This document shows, piece after piece, positions 29,491 through 42,385 of a DNA stretch of 64,000 bases (positions are counted from its first letter, which is position 1; each line of letters opens with the position of its first letter). The position numbers were made by a program, and so were the translations under genes. Below the pieces are notes generated by a model. That model was not told the DNA's origin, searched no databases, and was given only the letters and a program-made list of their open reading frames with translations. Where the stretch lies: assembly GCF_035582795.1 (NCBI RefSeq), contig NC_134367.1, positions 89,077,062 to 89,141,061 of the forward strand, in the 5' to 3' direction. The stretch is from Mycteria americana (taxonomy: Eukaryota; Chordata; Aves; Ciconiiformes; Ciconiidae).

Positions 29491-29711
29491 GTAGTCCCTC
29501 CCCCCCCCCCCCGCTACCGTAACGGCCGCCCGCGCGCGCCCATACCGTAAATACCCGCCCGAGCGCAGCGGCTCCGCGCGGACCCCGCCGCTCTCACGCG
29601 TGGGGTGCCGGGCGCCGCCGCGGCCGCTGCGCCGGGCCGCGGAGCGGAGCGGAGGGGAAGAGCAGCTCTGCCTGCCGGAACGCCCCGCTCCGCGCTAACA
29701 GCTGTACCTGC

Positions 29712-29720
29712 GCCATGTTG
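29712..29720 (+). promoter_or_regulatory. Possible YY1 site upstream of HNRNPU
   Basis: GCCATGTTG fits the YY1 consensus GCCATNTTG. It sits at the upstream border of the CpG island, where divergent transcription is common. Motif only. Confidence 0.35.
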
Positions 29721-30477
29721 GGCAGGCGGCAGCAGGAAGCGCGGCTGCACGCACCGCTGTTGTCCCCTCTGCGATACACCGCTTCGGCAAAATCATCCAC
29801 TCGGGACTGGAAGTCAGTCACCGTGTCACCCGGGCAGGCCTCCGTCCGCCCCTCTGGCGTGGATTAAACCCGAATAAGGTCCTAGCCCAACTAAACGGCC
29901 CTGTTTCCAGGCCACCGGCTGGCAGGCAGGGCAGCTCTTCCCTCCCCTCGCTCCCGGGCGCCCGTCTCGGGCCTAGTCCGCGCGGTTTATTGCGTAAAGG
30001 GTTCGAAAACGAACACTGCTACTCAAAATAGTTAGCCTGATACAACCTTGTTAACACAGTTACATAAGGACAAAAGTAGAGCTATATACCCCCCGTTTCT
30101 TCACCGGCTGCAGCGGCGAGAGGCATGCGTAGACCTGATCTTTAACTAGACCAGGCTGGGGCTAACAAAGCCACGGGGCTGACAAAGGTTTTTCGAGTGC
30201 ATTAACTCTCCACCGGACAAGCAGCACTGTTCTGGAGCTCAGCACAGAGCCGATCGGCTAACCAAAACCGCTCGGTTTTCCCTCTTTTTCCCTTTCCACA
30301 GCATTAATTTGGGGCTCTCCTCAGGCACTGAGTTGTACAGTGGTTGAATTTTTCCAATTTGGTCAAAAGTTACTTGAAAACAAACAGTAGAGAGGGTTTC
30401 ACAAGAACAGAAAGGCAGCACTTCTCTACAAGTCTGCTTCCTTACGGAGCCTGGGTAAAAAGCTAATTTTCACTTGC

Positions 30478-30495
30478 GGGGGGGGGGGGGGGGGG
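30478..30495. repeat. Poly-G run (18 G)
   Basis: Uninterrupted G homopolymer about 1.2 kb upstream of HNRNPU. Likely length-variable and error-prone in sequencing. Confidence 0.9.
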
Positions 30496-31703
30496 AGGCA
30501 AGTCAAACAACTAGAGGACCAGTACAAAGCCCTACTGAAGGGAGGGTGTTTGGCGTGAAGTTGCCTTGCGGCAGTACTGGTCGCGTGGCCTTCTGAACCT
30601 GAACAAATTATGTTTACCTGCACCGAGAGGAAGGGAGGAGAGACGAGGAAGTCGCCCCGTTTTAACTGCACAAGGAAAGAGCTCTTCTAAGCCCACACAC
30701 ATACACACACACTGCTCTGTCCTCAGTCAGGCTGGATCCATTTGGAGGAAATATGACTCAGTCAGCAAGGTTAGCTCAACCCATCACTACACAACAGCTT
30801 GTTGGAACAGAGACAGGGAGAGCTCCCTCATGCAATACGTACAAATGAGAAGAAGATTGCCAGAACCTTTCCCTTACTATAAATGCGAGTTAGTAGATTT
30901 TATCTCAGTCTAGTAGGTCAGAGTCATCTCAATAGGGGAAGAAAAGGATAAGAGTGCATCAGTGCTAGGGAGAGGTCAGAGTATAATCAAGCTGCACCAA
31001 CATTACCTTTGTCCATTTGTTCATGAAAGAGCTTTCTTAGCTAGTCTGCTGAGGCACTCTTGGTATATACTGTTCTGCCAAGGTGGTAACAAAAGTAAAC
31101 AGGGTTTACCTAGTTAATATTGCAAGATTACTGACTGAAGCTTACAGATAACTCTGCATTAATTTAGATGTCATCTGCCTGTCCAACCTCCATGTTCTTT
31201 TTTTGAAATTTGAATGTAAAAATTTTAAAGAGAAGCTACATCACTAATTCTTCATATCTAAACCTCAGAGCCCTACATTTAGACATTGATCCAGCACAGG
31301 CCTCTTCACATGTTGAGCCATGTTTCTGGAAGAGCTTCCATCAACCTAATCATCTGATAATCCCTCTTACCACTGCAAACTTCATAGATTGATAGATTCT
31401 TTTAGGCCAGTTTTGGATCCCTAAGCCTTACCTTAAATTAGCATGTCTGCACACATTCACAGCACCTCTGTGTTAGAAAATGCCCTCATTCAGAACCACC
31501 CTAGAGCTGCAGTCCTCACATGTAATCCCATTCCTAAACAATGTCATGTCTGCCTACTTCAGTAACATGCTCATACTGCTTTATACTCCTGTTACCATGG
31601 AGAAACAAAACAGCTAACAGCTTTGAGGCACATCAAGAGATTACTTACCCTAAAGCATTCAAGCCTGTATATAAAGGCACAAGTATATAAAGTAAGAATC
31701 ATT

Positions 31704-31718
31704 CCCCCCCCCCCCCCC
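31704..31718. repeat. Poly-C run (15 C)
   Basis: Uninterrupted C homopolymer followed by GG and a short ACACAC tract. Confidence 0.9.
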
Positions 31719-33713
31719 GGAAATGTAACACACACACAAAAAAAATTCTCAGGTTGGTTAAGTTGCTAAGGCTATCCATTAAACCACTTAGAAGGCTGAA
31801 CTTTTTTTTTATTTTTAAAAGGAGATTAATTCATGTCATAGTAGTAAGGGTACTATCTAACCACTCAATTGCACTACCAAACAAATATTCTCAAGTGTAG
31901 TAGGACTGTGCTTTCAAACTACAGTATGCTGCTGCCCTTTATTATAAAAGTGAGAAATCCCAGTTATTTTCAGATGTCAGGTGATTTAATTGTGGTAAGA
32001 AAAGCATTTCTTATAAAGCTGAGTACATAAAATACACACATAACTGATACAGATGTGTAAACTTAATTGCCTCTCAGTATAAAAAAACAAATTAAGTTTT
32101 TTTTCTGTTTAAGTTAAATACATATTTATTACACATTTGCCTCTGGGGAAAACTCTGTTAAGGTAGCTCGCCTGTCCTCCGAGTCGTATGTTTCAGGAGT
32201 TTGCCTTTTCCCTATTCATACTTTGAAGGGGAAAAATATGTTAAGGGGATACACTCTCCTCATTGCTGTACTCCCTCTTAATTCAGATAGTCAATCCTTC
32301 AACTCAGCTTTTCCTAGATCATGCAGATAGATACCAGCCATATCGTAAAAATGAGTGTTTGGTAATGTGAACTTCTGAAACAAGAAAGTGCTAAAGGAAA
32401 GCACTTTAGCTTTCATTTGCAGAGCTGCTACTCATAGGATAATGATGGCCGTATGAAAAACAAAACATCATTGCTGATAACCACAAGTACTCCTCCATTA
32501 AAATTGTCCTTTCTTTAGCACTATATAAAAATATATTAAAAAGAAATCTTCCTTTCCATTTAAATAGAAAATGACATCTACCCATACATAACACATGCAA
32601 TTCTATGCACTTTATTTATCCATCATATAACATTTTCCTCCTAACTGTGTTATTTTCTAACTTAAGGGAATGTTTTTCTCTCTACACCAGTCTCCCTGCT
32701 CAAAAGTAATTTAGGATCCTCCCTCTCGGACTTGGCCCTTCAACAGATCAGTTACTCTGGTTTCCCTCACTTTTGTTGGTGCTTCTTTAGACTTTAATTA
32801 GTTGCTCTCCTCACCCCTAATTTTCTTTCCATTATTCACCCTTAGTCCTTCCAAATGCCTCTCCTCCTCCTGTTTGCCAAGAGCAGTGACAAAGGGGTGA
32901 CAAAAAGAAGAGCAGGCTTTCAGGAGGGGACTGGATAGTCTCAGGGGTCCCACCCCACTGGGGCTTTAAACCCTTTCTGAACCTTTCAGTACACCGTCAG
33001 TGTTGCAGGAGAACCCAGGCATTTATCTTTTCCTAGTTCTGCTCTCTTACAGCCTTGTCTGTCCTGTTCTGGCTGTTCTTCTCATGCTTTACCCTACATC
33101 TGACCATCACAATATACTCCTGGTCTCTTCTGTATGTCCTTAACCCATCTACCCTCAATTAATATTGCCTTCAGAGTTCCACATTCAACACACCATTACT
33201 TTAAAAGAGAATATCATTCTTGAAATACTCTGCTGCCTTTTATGATAGCAGGGAGCATGTGGAGCAAGTCTTTCTTTCTCCCTTTTCATCTCTCCTCATG
33301 GAATCCTCATTAATCATTATTAGAGCCAGTCAGAAGTTTTCAGACATTTTTAAAGTGCTAATTTGTCACAAGTGAGGTTGCATGACAAAGGGTCAGTTCT
33401 GATGATTTCTTAGCCCAAATAACCCCTTATCTATATATCTCGATAGATAGACTCTATCTGTAGAGACTCTGCCCGGAGGCTAGGAGTTTGTTTTGGAGAA
33501 ATACCACTACATTGGGCTGTGCTCCTCTCTTTCCCTGACATTCACTACTGCTCACTATCAGAGTCAGGATGCTGAACTAGACTGACCTTGCCTTGTCCTA
33601 TCTATAATCTCTCCATGATATTTTAATATTAAATGAGGTCCAATTCATCTCAGAAACGAGGCGGTCGTTTGCCATAAGGCCTATTATTTGCACAGGAACT
33701 AGATCATTTAGGT

Positions 33714-33744
33714 CCTAAGGATGGTTTCGGACCTAAGGATGGTT
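33714..33744. repeat. 13-bp direct repeat (CCTAAGGATGGTT)
   Basis: Two perfect copies at 33714-33726 and 33732-33744, 18 bp apart start to start. Probably a local duplication. Confidence 0.8.
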
Positions 33745-35565
33745 AATGCCTGATTACAAGTAGAGCTAACAGTGTTCAAGGGACTGAAATTCAGGTTTCC
33801 GGCACCAGTTTGGTGAACCAGTCCCTCCTCAGTAGCATCCTTCTCTTATTCCACTTCTGCATGGCATTCCCCTTTCTGCCATGGTACCCTTTGGGCCTCC
33901 AGGTGGGCTGTCAGTCAAGGGTCAGTACACAAGTCCTTTTTAAGATCCCAATGCCATTTTGCTTTTCCTGTACTGGATGAAATACTTCAGCAATCCCACC
34001 AAGCACAAGGAAGGGCTGCAAAGCTACACTAGGACATCACAAGTCAGCCACAGCCCGTGTTTGTCACCCTGTAAAGGGCAAGCACCCACTGACCCCATAG
34101 AGACAAGAATCCCTCTTTCCCCTTTTTCAAGAAGTAGCTTTTCTTGCTTAAAAAAGCCAAAAAACAAAACTATGAGTTTCTGAGAAACAGTGTCTCAATT
34201 CAGAGCATTCAAAGACTCACACAGCTTCTAAGCCTGGCCTTGGAAAAGGGCTGCATCCTCCAACATTAAAACCAGGATTCATTTTGGCTGTATTCAGAGC
34301 CATTCAGAAGTTTACTGACCACACACTTACCAAGTGTTTCATATCACCTAATTTGTAAGAAGATATTCAGTTCAGGAAATCAGACACCTACAGTTTCTTG
34401 AGATTTTTGTTGTAACCTGCCACATATACACATTTACTAGAGTGGGGCTGTGAACTCAGAAAAATTAGATAGACTAAACCCCTCTGCATAGCAGTCAGTC
34501 TGTGAAAGAGGAGGTAGCATTGTGAATCAACTTCCAAAATACTGTTTTCCTGCAAGAAGACAGCATGAAACAACCATTTCAAGAGAGTATCAATTAATCT
34601 CTCTAAGGGACTATTAAGACAATCATAAGTAGGTTTTAAAGTGGAGTGTCAGCTCCAGCGTACCTTCCTGCTGATATACCAGAAGAACCACATGGTCAAT
34701 ATATGTAACTAAAACCAATTGATCTCAGAAGACAGAAGCAAGAAGATGCAAGTGTGGCAGGACAACTCACAACTGGCAGCCAACAGACCAGCTCTTGCCT
34801 AATGCAACTTTTCTGTTCGAGCTGACTTAAAAAAAAAACAAACAAAAACCAACCCCGAAACCCAAACAAAAATCCCCAAGAAACCCAAACAACACCCCCA
34901 CACAGACACTTAATGTCCAGATGACCACCTTCTTGGGTTGTTCTTCCCTCCTGTTCTGATGCCCTGCACCCTCTGTAGTACACACAGTACACTCCTGTCA
35001 TCATTTTACTCTTTAAGACTCTACAATACACCTTTCTCCTTCCCCTCTTGCAATGTTTTGGTCAAAACCAGAGAAGCAGCCACACACTTTTCGTGGCACC
35101 AGAGCGCTGCCAGCTCTTAGGCTTCTCCTCTGTTCCCTCTCCTCAGTTCACAAAGAATGGCTTCTACAGATTGGGAAGGCCTTGCTAAACAAAACCACAT
35201 GAACCACCTAAAACTTAGAAGAATATTGTATGCTAACAAAAGGTACTACCATGGTCCAACCGCATACCTTAAATCTGTGATGGGCAAAGCTGAGTAAACA
35301 AACTATTTTTGAATATTCATTAAACCATGTTAGCATGCTTTCAAGATGGCCATTTTTGTAATGAGGGCATGCCACACAGCGAAGCCCAGAGCATTCACAA
35401 ATGTACATATCCCAGCAATAGGATGCTTATTTTTTCCTTCCTGAAGCTGTTGGCTTATTTGTTTTTTAAGTTCTACAGCCTCAGGAGAAGTACATGCAGA
35501 CAGAGGCTGTACCTCAGACTTCTCCCCCACACTACTTCCTACATAGGAAACGTGTCCAGTACATT

Positions 35566-35596
35566 AAAAAGAAAGAAAGAAAGAAAGAAAAAAAAG
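35566..35596. repeat. (AAAG)n microsatellite
   Basis: Five or more AAAG units flanked by A runs. Confidence 0.9.
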
Positions 35597-38562
35597 AATT
35601 GCTAGATGCCAGGTTGCTTTGCCTGTCTAGGCACTGCTCCGACAGTCCTACAAGGCTGTTGCTACAAAATCCTGAGGTCTGCTAAGGTAGCTCCAGAAGA
35701 CACCAAAGCATCAGAAAGCAACTGGGAAAGCGCAGAACTACCTTTCACCACAATCTTGGCCTCAGATCTCTTCACTCTTACCTTTGGAAGCAGCATCCCA
35801 AAGTCTAGCTACTTTTCTGTTAGGCCCCAGAATATGTCAGCACAGAAGAGAAGGGGAAAAACCCCTCAGCACAGTTTGTGAGAGAAGGAAACAGAGCCTT
35901 TCCCTTTCTGCCCTCTCGCCTCCCACCACACAGGCATGGGCTCAGAGAGCTACACAAAGCTTAACTATGCACTAGCAAACAAAAGCACAAGCCTTAGTGA
36001 CACAACTTTAAGAACATACACCATAAATCAAGAAATTTAGAAAAGCAGGATAAAGAAATGAGGTCAGAGGTTTTTGTTGGTGGTTTGGTTTTTTTTAGGA
36101 AGCCACATTTTATCCAATTAAGTTTACCTCACTGTAGAATGCTCCCTGGAAAGAAAGCCATTTTGTCATAGACTGCTCTTTAACCCACTCTGCTGGAGCA
36201 AATCTGCTCAGCCTTTATTTTCAGGATGAGGAAAACCAGCATCATTTCACATGACAGACTTAGCAGCAACAGAAACTCTTCTGGCAAAACAATAAAGCAA
36301 CTGCTAGCAAATGGCTACAGGTAATTTCCTAGGAAAGCATCCAAAAACTCAGTAAGCCCCCTGCTAACTCTCTGAGAACAATTACTTGACAATAAGCATC
36401 AGAAGAAAAGCACTGTCACTTAACCTTGCTGTTCCACATCCATAGTCCACTCCCAGGAGCATACCCTTACCAGAAGGCAGACAGCCCTTCCAGCAGGTAT
36501 TATAAACCACTACCAGGTATCCCATCAGGTCACGCTGCTTTAAAGGAACAGAGCCAGCAAAACCGGGGGGGGGGGAGGGTCAAAAGTTTTCTAGGGGTTT
36601 TCTGCTGCAAGGTAGCTAAACCAAGAGCGAACAAGCTCCTAAACTATCCACCTAAAGTTTTCTGATAGCGAACATAAAGCAAACCATCCTTTTAAATAAC
36701 ATCAGGCCAACGTGTTTTGTGCAGCACCCTGAATTATCAGTATTTGCAATCCAAGGCTCTCTGTCCTATAGCTTTTCCTATGTCCCAGGACCCCTGTGAT
36801 TCTGCTGAGTTCATTACAGGGTCAGGGCCTAAATGAGATTCTGGATTTTATGAGTTCTTTTTCATACAAAAGAAAACAGAACTGCCTGGCAGTTCCTCTC
36901 TGAGATGAGGCATCTGCACTTGTTTCTCCCGCTCCACTTATCAGCAAAGTAAGAGATCCCCAACAGCAAAAATTAAAACAAGTAAGAAGCAAGGTGAGCA
37001 CAGCATGCCAATCATAACATAGAACTGTTGTAACAATCCTATTATCCATACAGGACAGTATTTCTGAAATAAAATAAAAGCTGGTTGCTAAGTGACAATA
37101 GGGTCCTTGTCTATCATTTACAAACTCAAGAACTTAAAACCACAAGTACTGAAGTATTGTTAAAAAGGAATGAAAAAAGACACATGCACTCCAAGCACAG
37201 CTCTCACACCTTCAAAACAGAGAAGAATCAGACTGTCTACAATATCTAGAAAGTTTGTTGTTGTGATTGTTGCCAGTATATGTCACATGGGAAAGGCTCA
37301 GATACTCTAGTTACGGACAGCACTGTGAAATTCTAATATACTGACACACAAAATGCAATTAAGAGTAAAAGTAAAAAAAAAACAAAACCCACTTGAAAAA
37401 GAAGCAATTATGTGAGAAAATAATGTTATAACTGATCAGCTTTAAAGGAAATGAATACAGAGCATTCAAATGGCAAATCTTTAAATGAATGCTTAAAACC
37501 AACATTTTTCCTTTATCTTCTATTTCTTCTCTGAAGCTGGACTCATCACAGAAGCCAACAGGCTTTTTTAACTCCATAGTAACTCACTCTAGCAATCCCT
37601 GTCCAAGTTCTTAGGCTTGCCAATATGAGAGTTTGTACCTAATACCATGCTTTAGCAACCAGCAATAAATCAGAAGCAAGCTTTAGGTCCACTGTTTATT
37701 TGAAGCACCCTTATTATGGGGAAATATTTCTGGTAGTGTTTCCTTTTGTTCCTTTGTACTTCTCCCTTTCTGGTTTATAGCTTTCCCTGTATTATCTTCC
37801 CCATTTGTATGTATTTCAGATGCTTTCATATACTTGAAATACTTCACCATAATGATGCAGAACTTCACTTTGCTGGAACATTGAAATGCCTGGCTTGAAC
37901 CTGACTCGCCCTGGCAGCGGATCGCAGCGTGTGGCAGCCCACATGAAATGGGTTGAAGATCTCCGTCTGCTTCCAAGTGAACAAGGACTGCTTTGGAGAA
38001 CGCTACCCCAGATAACCCCCAAACTGACAGCCCGGGAGGGAAGTGAATGGACGTGGGTGCTGAGTCACTTTTCACTTTCATCGCTGCGAACAGGTAACAA
38101 ACCCACAGAAGCCAATTTGGATACTCAGCAGGGAAATTTCTCTCACGCCTTCCTCCTCCTTCTCCCCGCCATGCAAGCCGTTACTGGTGTGGAGGGGACC
38201 ACATTGGAAACTTGCACTTGTGGAGCCAGGGACGGAGCGCTTCCCTTTGCAAGAGGGCTAACCGAAACCCTTCAGGAGCCAACGGCTGGTGCGCGCTCAT
38301 CACCCACGGCCGGCCGCGCGTCGGGCACAGGCTGCCCGTGAACGAACAAGCACCTGGAGGCCAAAGATACCTCTGAGCCGAGGCTGGAAAAAGTCTGCAG
38401 CCTGACGCAAGAAAGGGAAGAATTTGGCTGGGACGAGCGCTGTGGCCTTACGGGGAGGCTGTGGCTTGCAGGCAGAGGGCAGGGAAAAAAGCATGAAGCG
38501 TCAACGATGGAGCAGCCCACCCTGTGCGGGCTGAAGCAGAAGGGCTGGTGGAGCAGCGAGGA

Positions 38563-38563
38563 G

Positions 38564-38599
<36 letters not shown>

Positions 38600-38600
38600 C
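38563..38600. repeat. (GCCT)n microsatellite, 9.5 units
   Basis: A perfect 38-bp GCCT tract. It yields an artificial Cys-Leu-Pro-Ala repeat in the overlapping open frame. Confidence 0.95.
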
Positions 38601-39300
38601 ACAAGGGTGGGCTGTCAGCAGCCTCATGCTGGGATGCTACAGGGTGCCTTCTTGGGTGATATCCAGAACGGATTTGAATAAAGCGAAGTTTAAAAAAACA
38701 TTTAATAAATACCAGTGGTAAACACTGTGCTCTTCCAGAGTGTGTTCTGGATTTTAAGCAGTTTTGTTGAAATCTGAAGTTTACTTCGCTTCTTTCGTCA
38801 AATTTATTAAACTAATTTATTACTGCTTCTCCTGGAATTGCTTCAGAGATTCTGTTAATTCTAGAGAATAACAAAAATGAGAAAACTCCTTAGCATTAAG
38901 AAAAGGAAATTTATGAATCGCAGTATTTTAATTAGCAATAAACTTGCTTGTTGCAGGGCACCAAGATCTCTTAAAATCCTAACAGCCTATATTTTAAAAT
39001 AAAAGCATTTAAAACTGGGCAACAGTATGTTAATTTTCCCCTTTCTGCCCTTTAGGTATTATATTTGGAACCACACTTGTGGGGATAAAGGAGAAGTATT
39101 TTCTTTCAGTACTTTTAACAGTCTGATGTTTTATCTGAATTGGAAATTGCATTTGATTTCTGTCTTCTTTTTTCCAGTCTTTACTGTGGCTGCATCTGCT
39201 GAAACTGGGGGTGTAAGAGAGGGAGAAGTGTGATTTACAGTGGTGGAGCTTACTGCCGAACTCACTGGTGTTACTTATGTGAGGTAAAGCTAAGCATACA

Positions 39301-39351
39301 TATATGCCTCATGATTGGGATTGAGTGTCAGTATATGCCTCAAGACTGGGA
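39301..39351. repeat. Two ~20-bp direct repeats, 31-bp period
   Basis: TATATGCCTCATGATTGGGA (39301-39320) and TATATGCCTCAAGACTGGGA (39332-39351) differ at two positions. Confidence 0.75.
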
Positions 39352-41398
39352 TTTTTCCATTAGCCATTTAGATCTGCTGATATTTGGGATCACTAGATCC
39401 TCCTCTCTTTTCAGTTTTTTTCAAAACTTAAAAGATCCTTTATATATCATTCTGACAAATAGAACTTTTCTGTCTGATTGTCATATCCAGTATATCTTTC
39501 ATCCTTTTGTTTTCTGATGCTTCTGTTTCAAGCATTTGACTGTGTTTTCTCACTTCTGTTCTTCATTTTTGTTCTATTTTGAAATCCTCTCAGGTTTCAT
39601 TCTAATTCTTCTTCTAACACTAACACCTCACAGATCTTTTCTCTTCCTAGTGCATACTATCTGTCTTTCTCAGTAGATAACACATATGCTCTCTCTCTCT
39701 CCAGCTTCCAGATATTAGCACTTTTATTCTTGATTTCCAAGTGACAATATAAGTGATTAATTCCGTGCAACTATTTGTGATCACAAAGTTGACAAAAAAG
39801 AGCTCTTACAAGCTAGGTTTGGCTGTGAAACCTTATGCTTAATATAAAATCAATTCTTATCTGCTGCAATCCACCAGGCTATTGTAGGATGTTGGGAGGA
39901 TGGACAAAAGAATTTGGTGATGGCTCTCTTAAAAGCAGAAGACATCTTCCCAACATCAACCATTGGGTTGCTGCTAATGGCACTGGCTCCTTCATAACTA
40001 TCCACACCTTATGCAGATCCAAATGCCAGGCCTGGAGCTTTGAGTGATCTGTGAATTTATGGAGCTTTTTCCTCCCGCCTTTTGTCACTCTGATATTACT
40101 GAAGATTGTTCCTACTGAGAAAAGGAGATGGGTATTTACTTCTTTCAAAGTCTCAAGTCAGAGATTCTCCTCTGTGTTTCTCATTTCTCAAATCTACAGG
40201 GAAGCCAATAGCTCTAGGCTGATTAACTTTATGCATTCATATTTTATGGCAATGCATATAGGTTGGAAAGTGATAAAAAGCAGAGCTCTAAAAATCAGCT
40301 TCTTCCTTCTACTATTCAATCAAAGTAATCCCACAAAGCCAGAAAATCTCTTTTAGTCCTTTCTGGGACTGTGTCATATTTACTGAGGAGGTCTTCAGTC
40401 ACTCTGGAAACTGGACTTCTGAAAATATGCTGAAAATTTTGGCTGCTAGAGTTGTTTAGGAGAACAAGAGAGTCTCAGACTTCTGAAATTTTAGATCAGA
40501 AGAATCATGTGTATCTCCATGGCTACCAGATCAGTTCAAGCATCCTGGCAGATTTCTGGTAGACATTTTGGAAGGTTTCATAGATAAACTGCTTAGTGAA
40601 AAGACTACTGTAGCCATGCAGGCTTGCTGGTGAGAACAAGGCTGTATATATTTGACCATCAGTCAGAAGGGAGGACATATTACTGCACCACCTTGCTATT
40701 TGACCTTGTTAAACTTGCTCATGTCAGGGCTAGAGATCAACAAAGTGGCCTTTTTAGTGTCTTGGGATCTCGCAATCATGGGCCTGTCTGCATCTCTCTG
40801 AAATCTGGACTCCTAGCATGCAAATATTTCACTATGGGAAGCGGAGAAGTGGTGGTGCCACTGAAGGGAAGGCTTCAAGGATGTGTCAGCTTCCAGGAGC
40901 ATCTTTGGATGTTTACAGAGGCACACAGGACACAAAAGGAGAACCTTTTCAAAAGGCTCAGCACTTGGGTATGCCATCTGCCCTAGGCCCCACATTCTTC
41001 CCACATGCCTCCCTTCTTGCTACATGCTCTACATTTTCTTATTCTACATTTTCTGATTTCTACAAATTAACCTCAGCTTCACCTCTTTAATACTAAATTT
41101 TAGTTCTCTCTTCAATCATGTATCTTCAACGTGTCTTGGATGCTCCACACTACACCTAAGAGACAAACTACTTGCATAGGGGATGGGGAGAGAGATACAA
41201 ATATTATCCTAAAGATATTCTATACTATCTTAAAGATATCCTAAAATATACAACACTAACACTCAGCCCACATGCAATAGATATATGATACAATATCACT
41301 TTTCAGGTAAGGCATTCTGAGCTTTTGGAGGTTTGTTCTTAATCCTGTAAATAACTACAGATGGAAAATCACTTACATGTGTTAGTGTTTGAAAAATG

Positions 41399-41450
41399 GG
41401 GGTTAAAAGACTTATCCAGGGTCACAGCTGAAGTCTGGTAACAGAGGAAC
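41399..41450 (-). mobile_element. MIR SINE remnant (antisense)
   Basis: The + strand reads GGGTTAAAAGACTTATCCAG then GGTCACAGCTGAAGTCTGGT and AACAGAGG. This matches the reverse complement of the MIR core (GAGGTTAAGTGACTTGCCCA, AGGTCACACAGC, GTGGCAGAG). MIR is an ancient amniote SINE. Confidence 0.6.
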
Positions 41451-42355
41451 AACACTTAATTTCACTGGCAGATTCTGTCTAGTTTAGCTGCAGTGGTTTA
41501 AGATCTTACTGTCCCAGCAGCTGCGCTGCTTGAGAGGTGACAAAATGGGATGCATGATCACTCCCTGGGTCACAGCTTTGTTTATCAATTTAAAGTATTA
41601 AATGTGCTGTGCTGTGTTGAACAGCCAGGGTGAGGTGAAAGGAGGTGGAAGGAGATGTACTGGGGCATCCACACCCATTGCTATCTGATTCTTCTGTTAG
41701 AGAGGGAGAGATGCCAGCTGGCAGTGGACGGTAAGGTCACCAGGAGACAATAGTATTGCCTCAAATCACTGCAGCAAGGTTTGGTCTTCAGGCTTGCAGA
41801 CCTTGTGGTTTAGTTAAAAACTACCCTGCCTCTTAGACTCTGTGTTTGGTTGAGTTAATCTAAACTGACAGTAACTATAGCTCTCAAGGTGGCGATGATG
41901 TATACAGCAATGCCAATAAATACTGCTGTATCATTAAAGTATATATAAAACAGATAGAAGATGTGTTCTGTTTTAATTATATACTTCAATAAGCAATTAT
42001 AAGAAAATAACTGTCTCACACTGTAACTGATACCACTTTTAGGTTTATTTACATAGCTATCCAATTCCTGATGGTAAATAGTGATGCCAATGACATAGAA
42101 CTGTGAAAAGGTTACCTATCTAGGGTTTACTGATCCTCAGTTTCAGATGGATTATTAAACTTGTATTTCCACTTCGTAAAGTTCAGTTAGCAGCTTAAAA
42201 CTCATGGTTATATTAGGTAGCCCATTTTCACTGTCCTGCATAATCTTAGCCATAACTTCCTTAAGTCAGCAGGTAATTGATTACAGCTTTCCTAATGCTG
42301 CAAATCTTTACATGTTGGAGTAATCTTACACACTGATCTGTGTATGATCGGTGTG

Positions 42356-42385
42356 TCTGATCAGCAACTGTCTGATCAGCAGCTG
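42356..42385. repeat. 15-bp tandem duplication
   Basis: TCTGATCAGCAACTG followed directly by TCTGATCAGCAGCTG, one mismatch. Each copy contains the palindrome CTGATCAG. Confidence 0.85.

Noticed and set aside
37886-38341. 151-codon open frame as a gene
   Set aside because: Overlaps frames on the opposite strand in a GC-richer patch. No domain or homology recognised.
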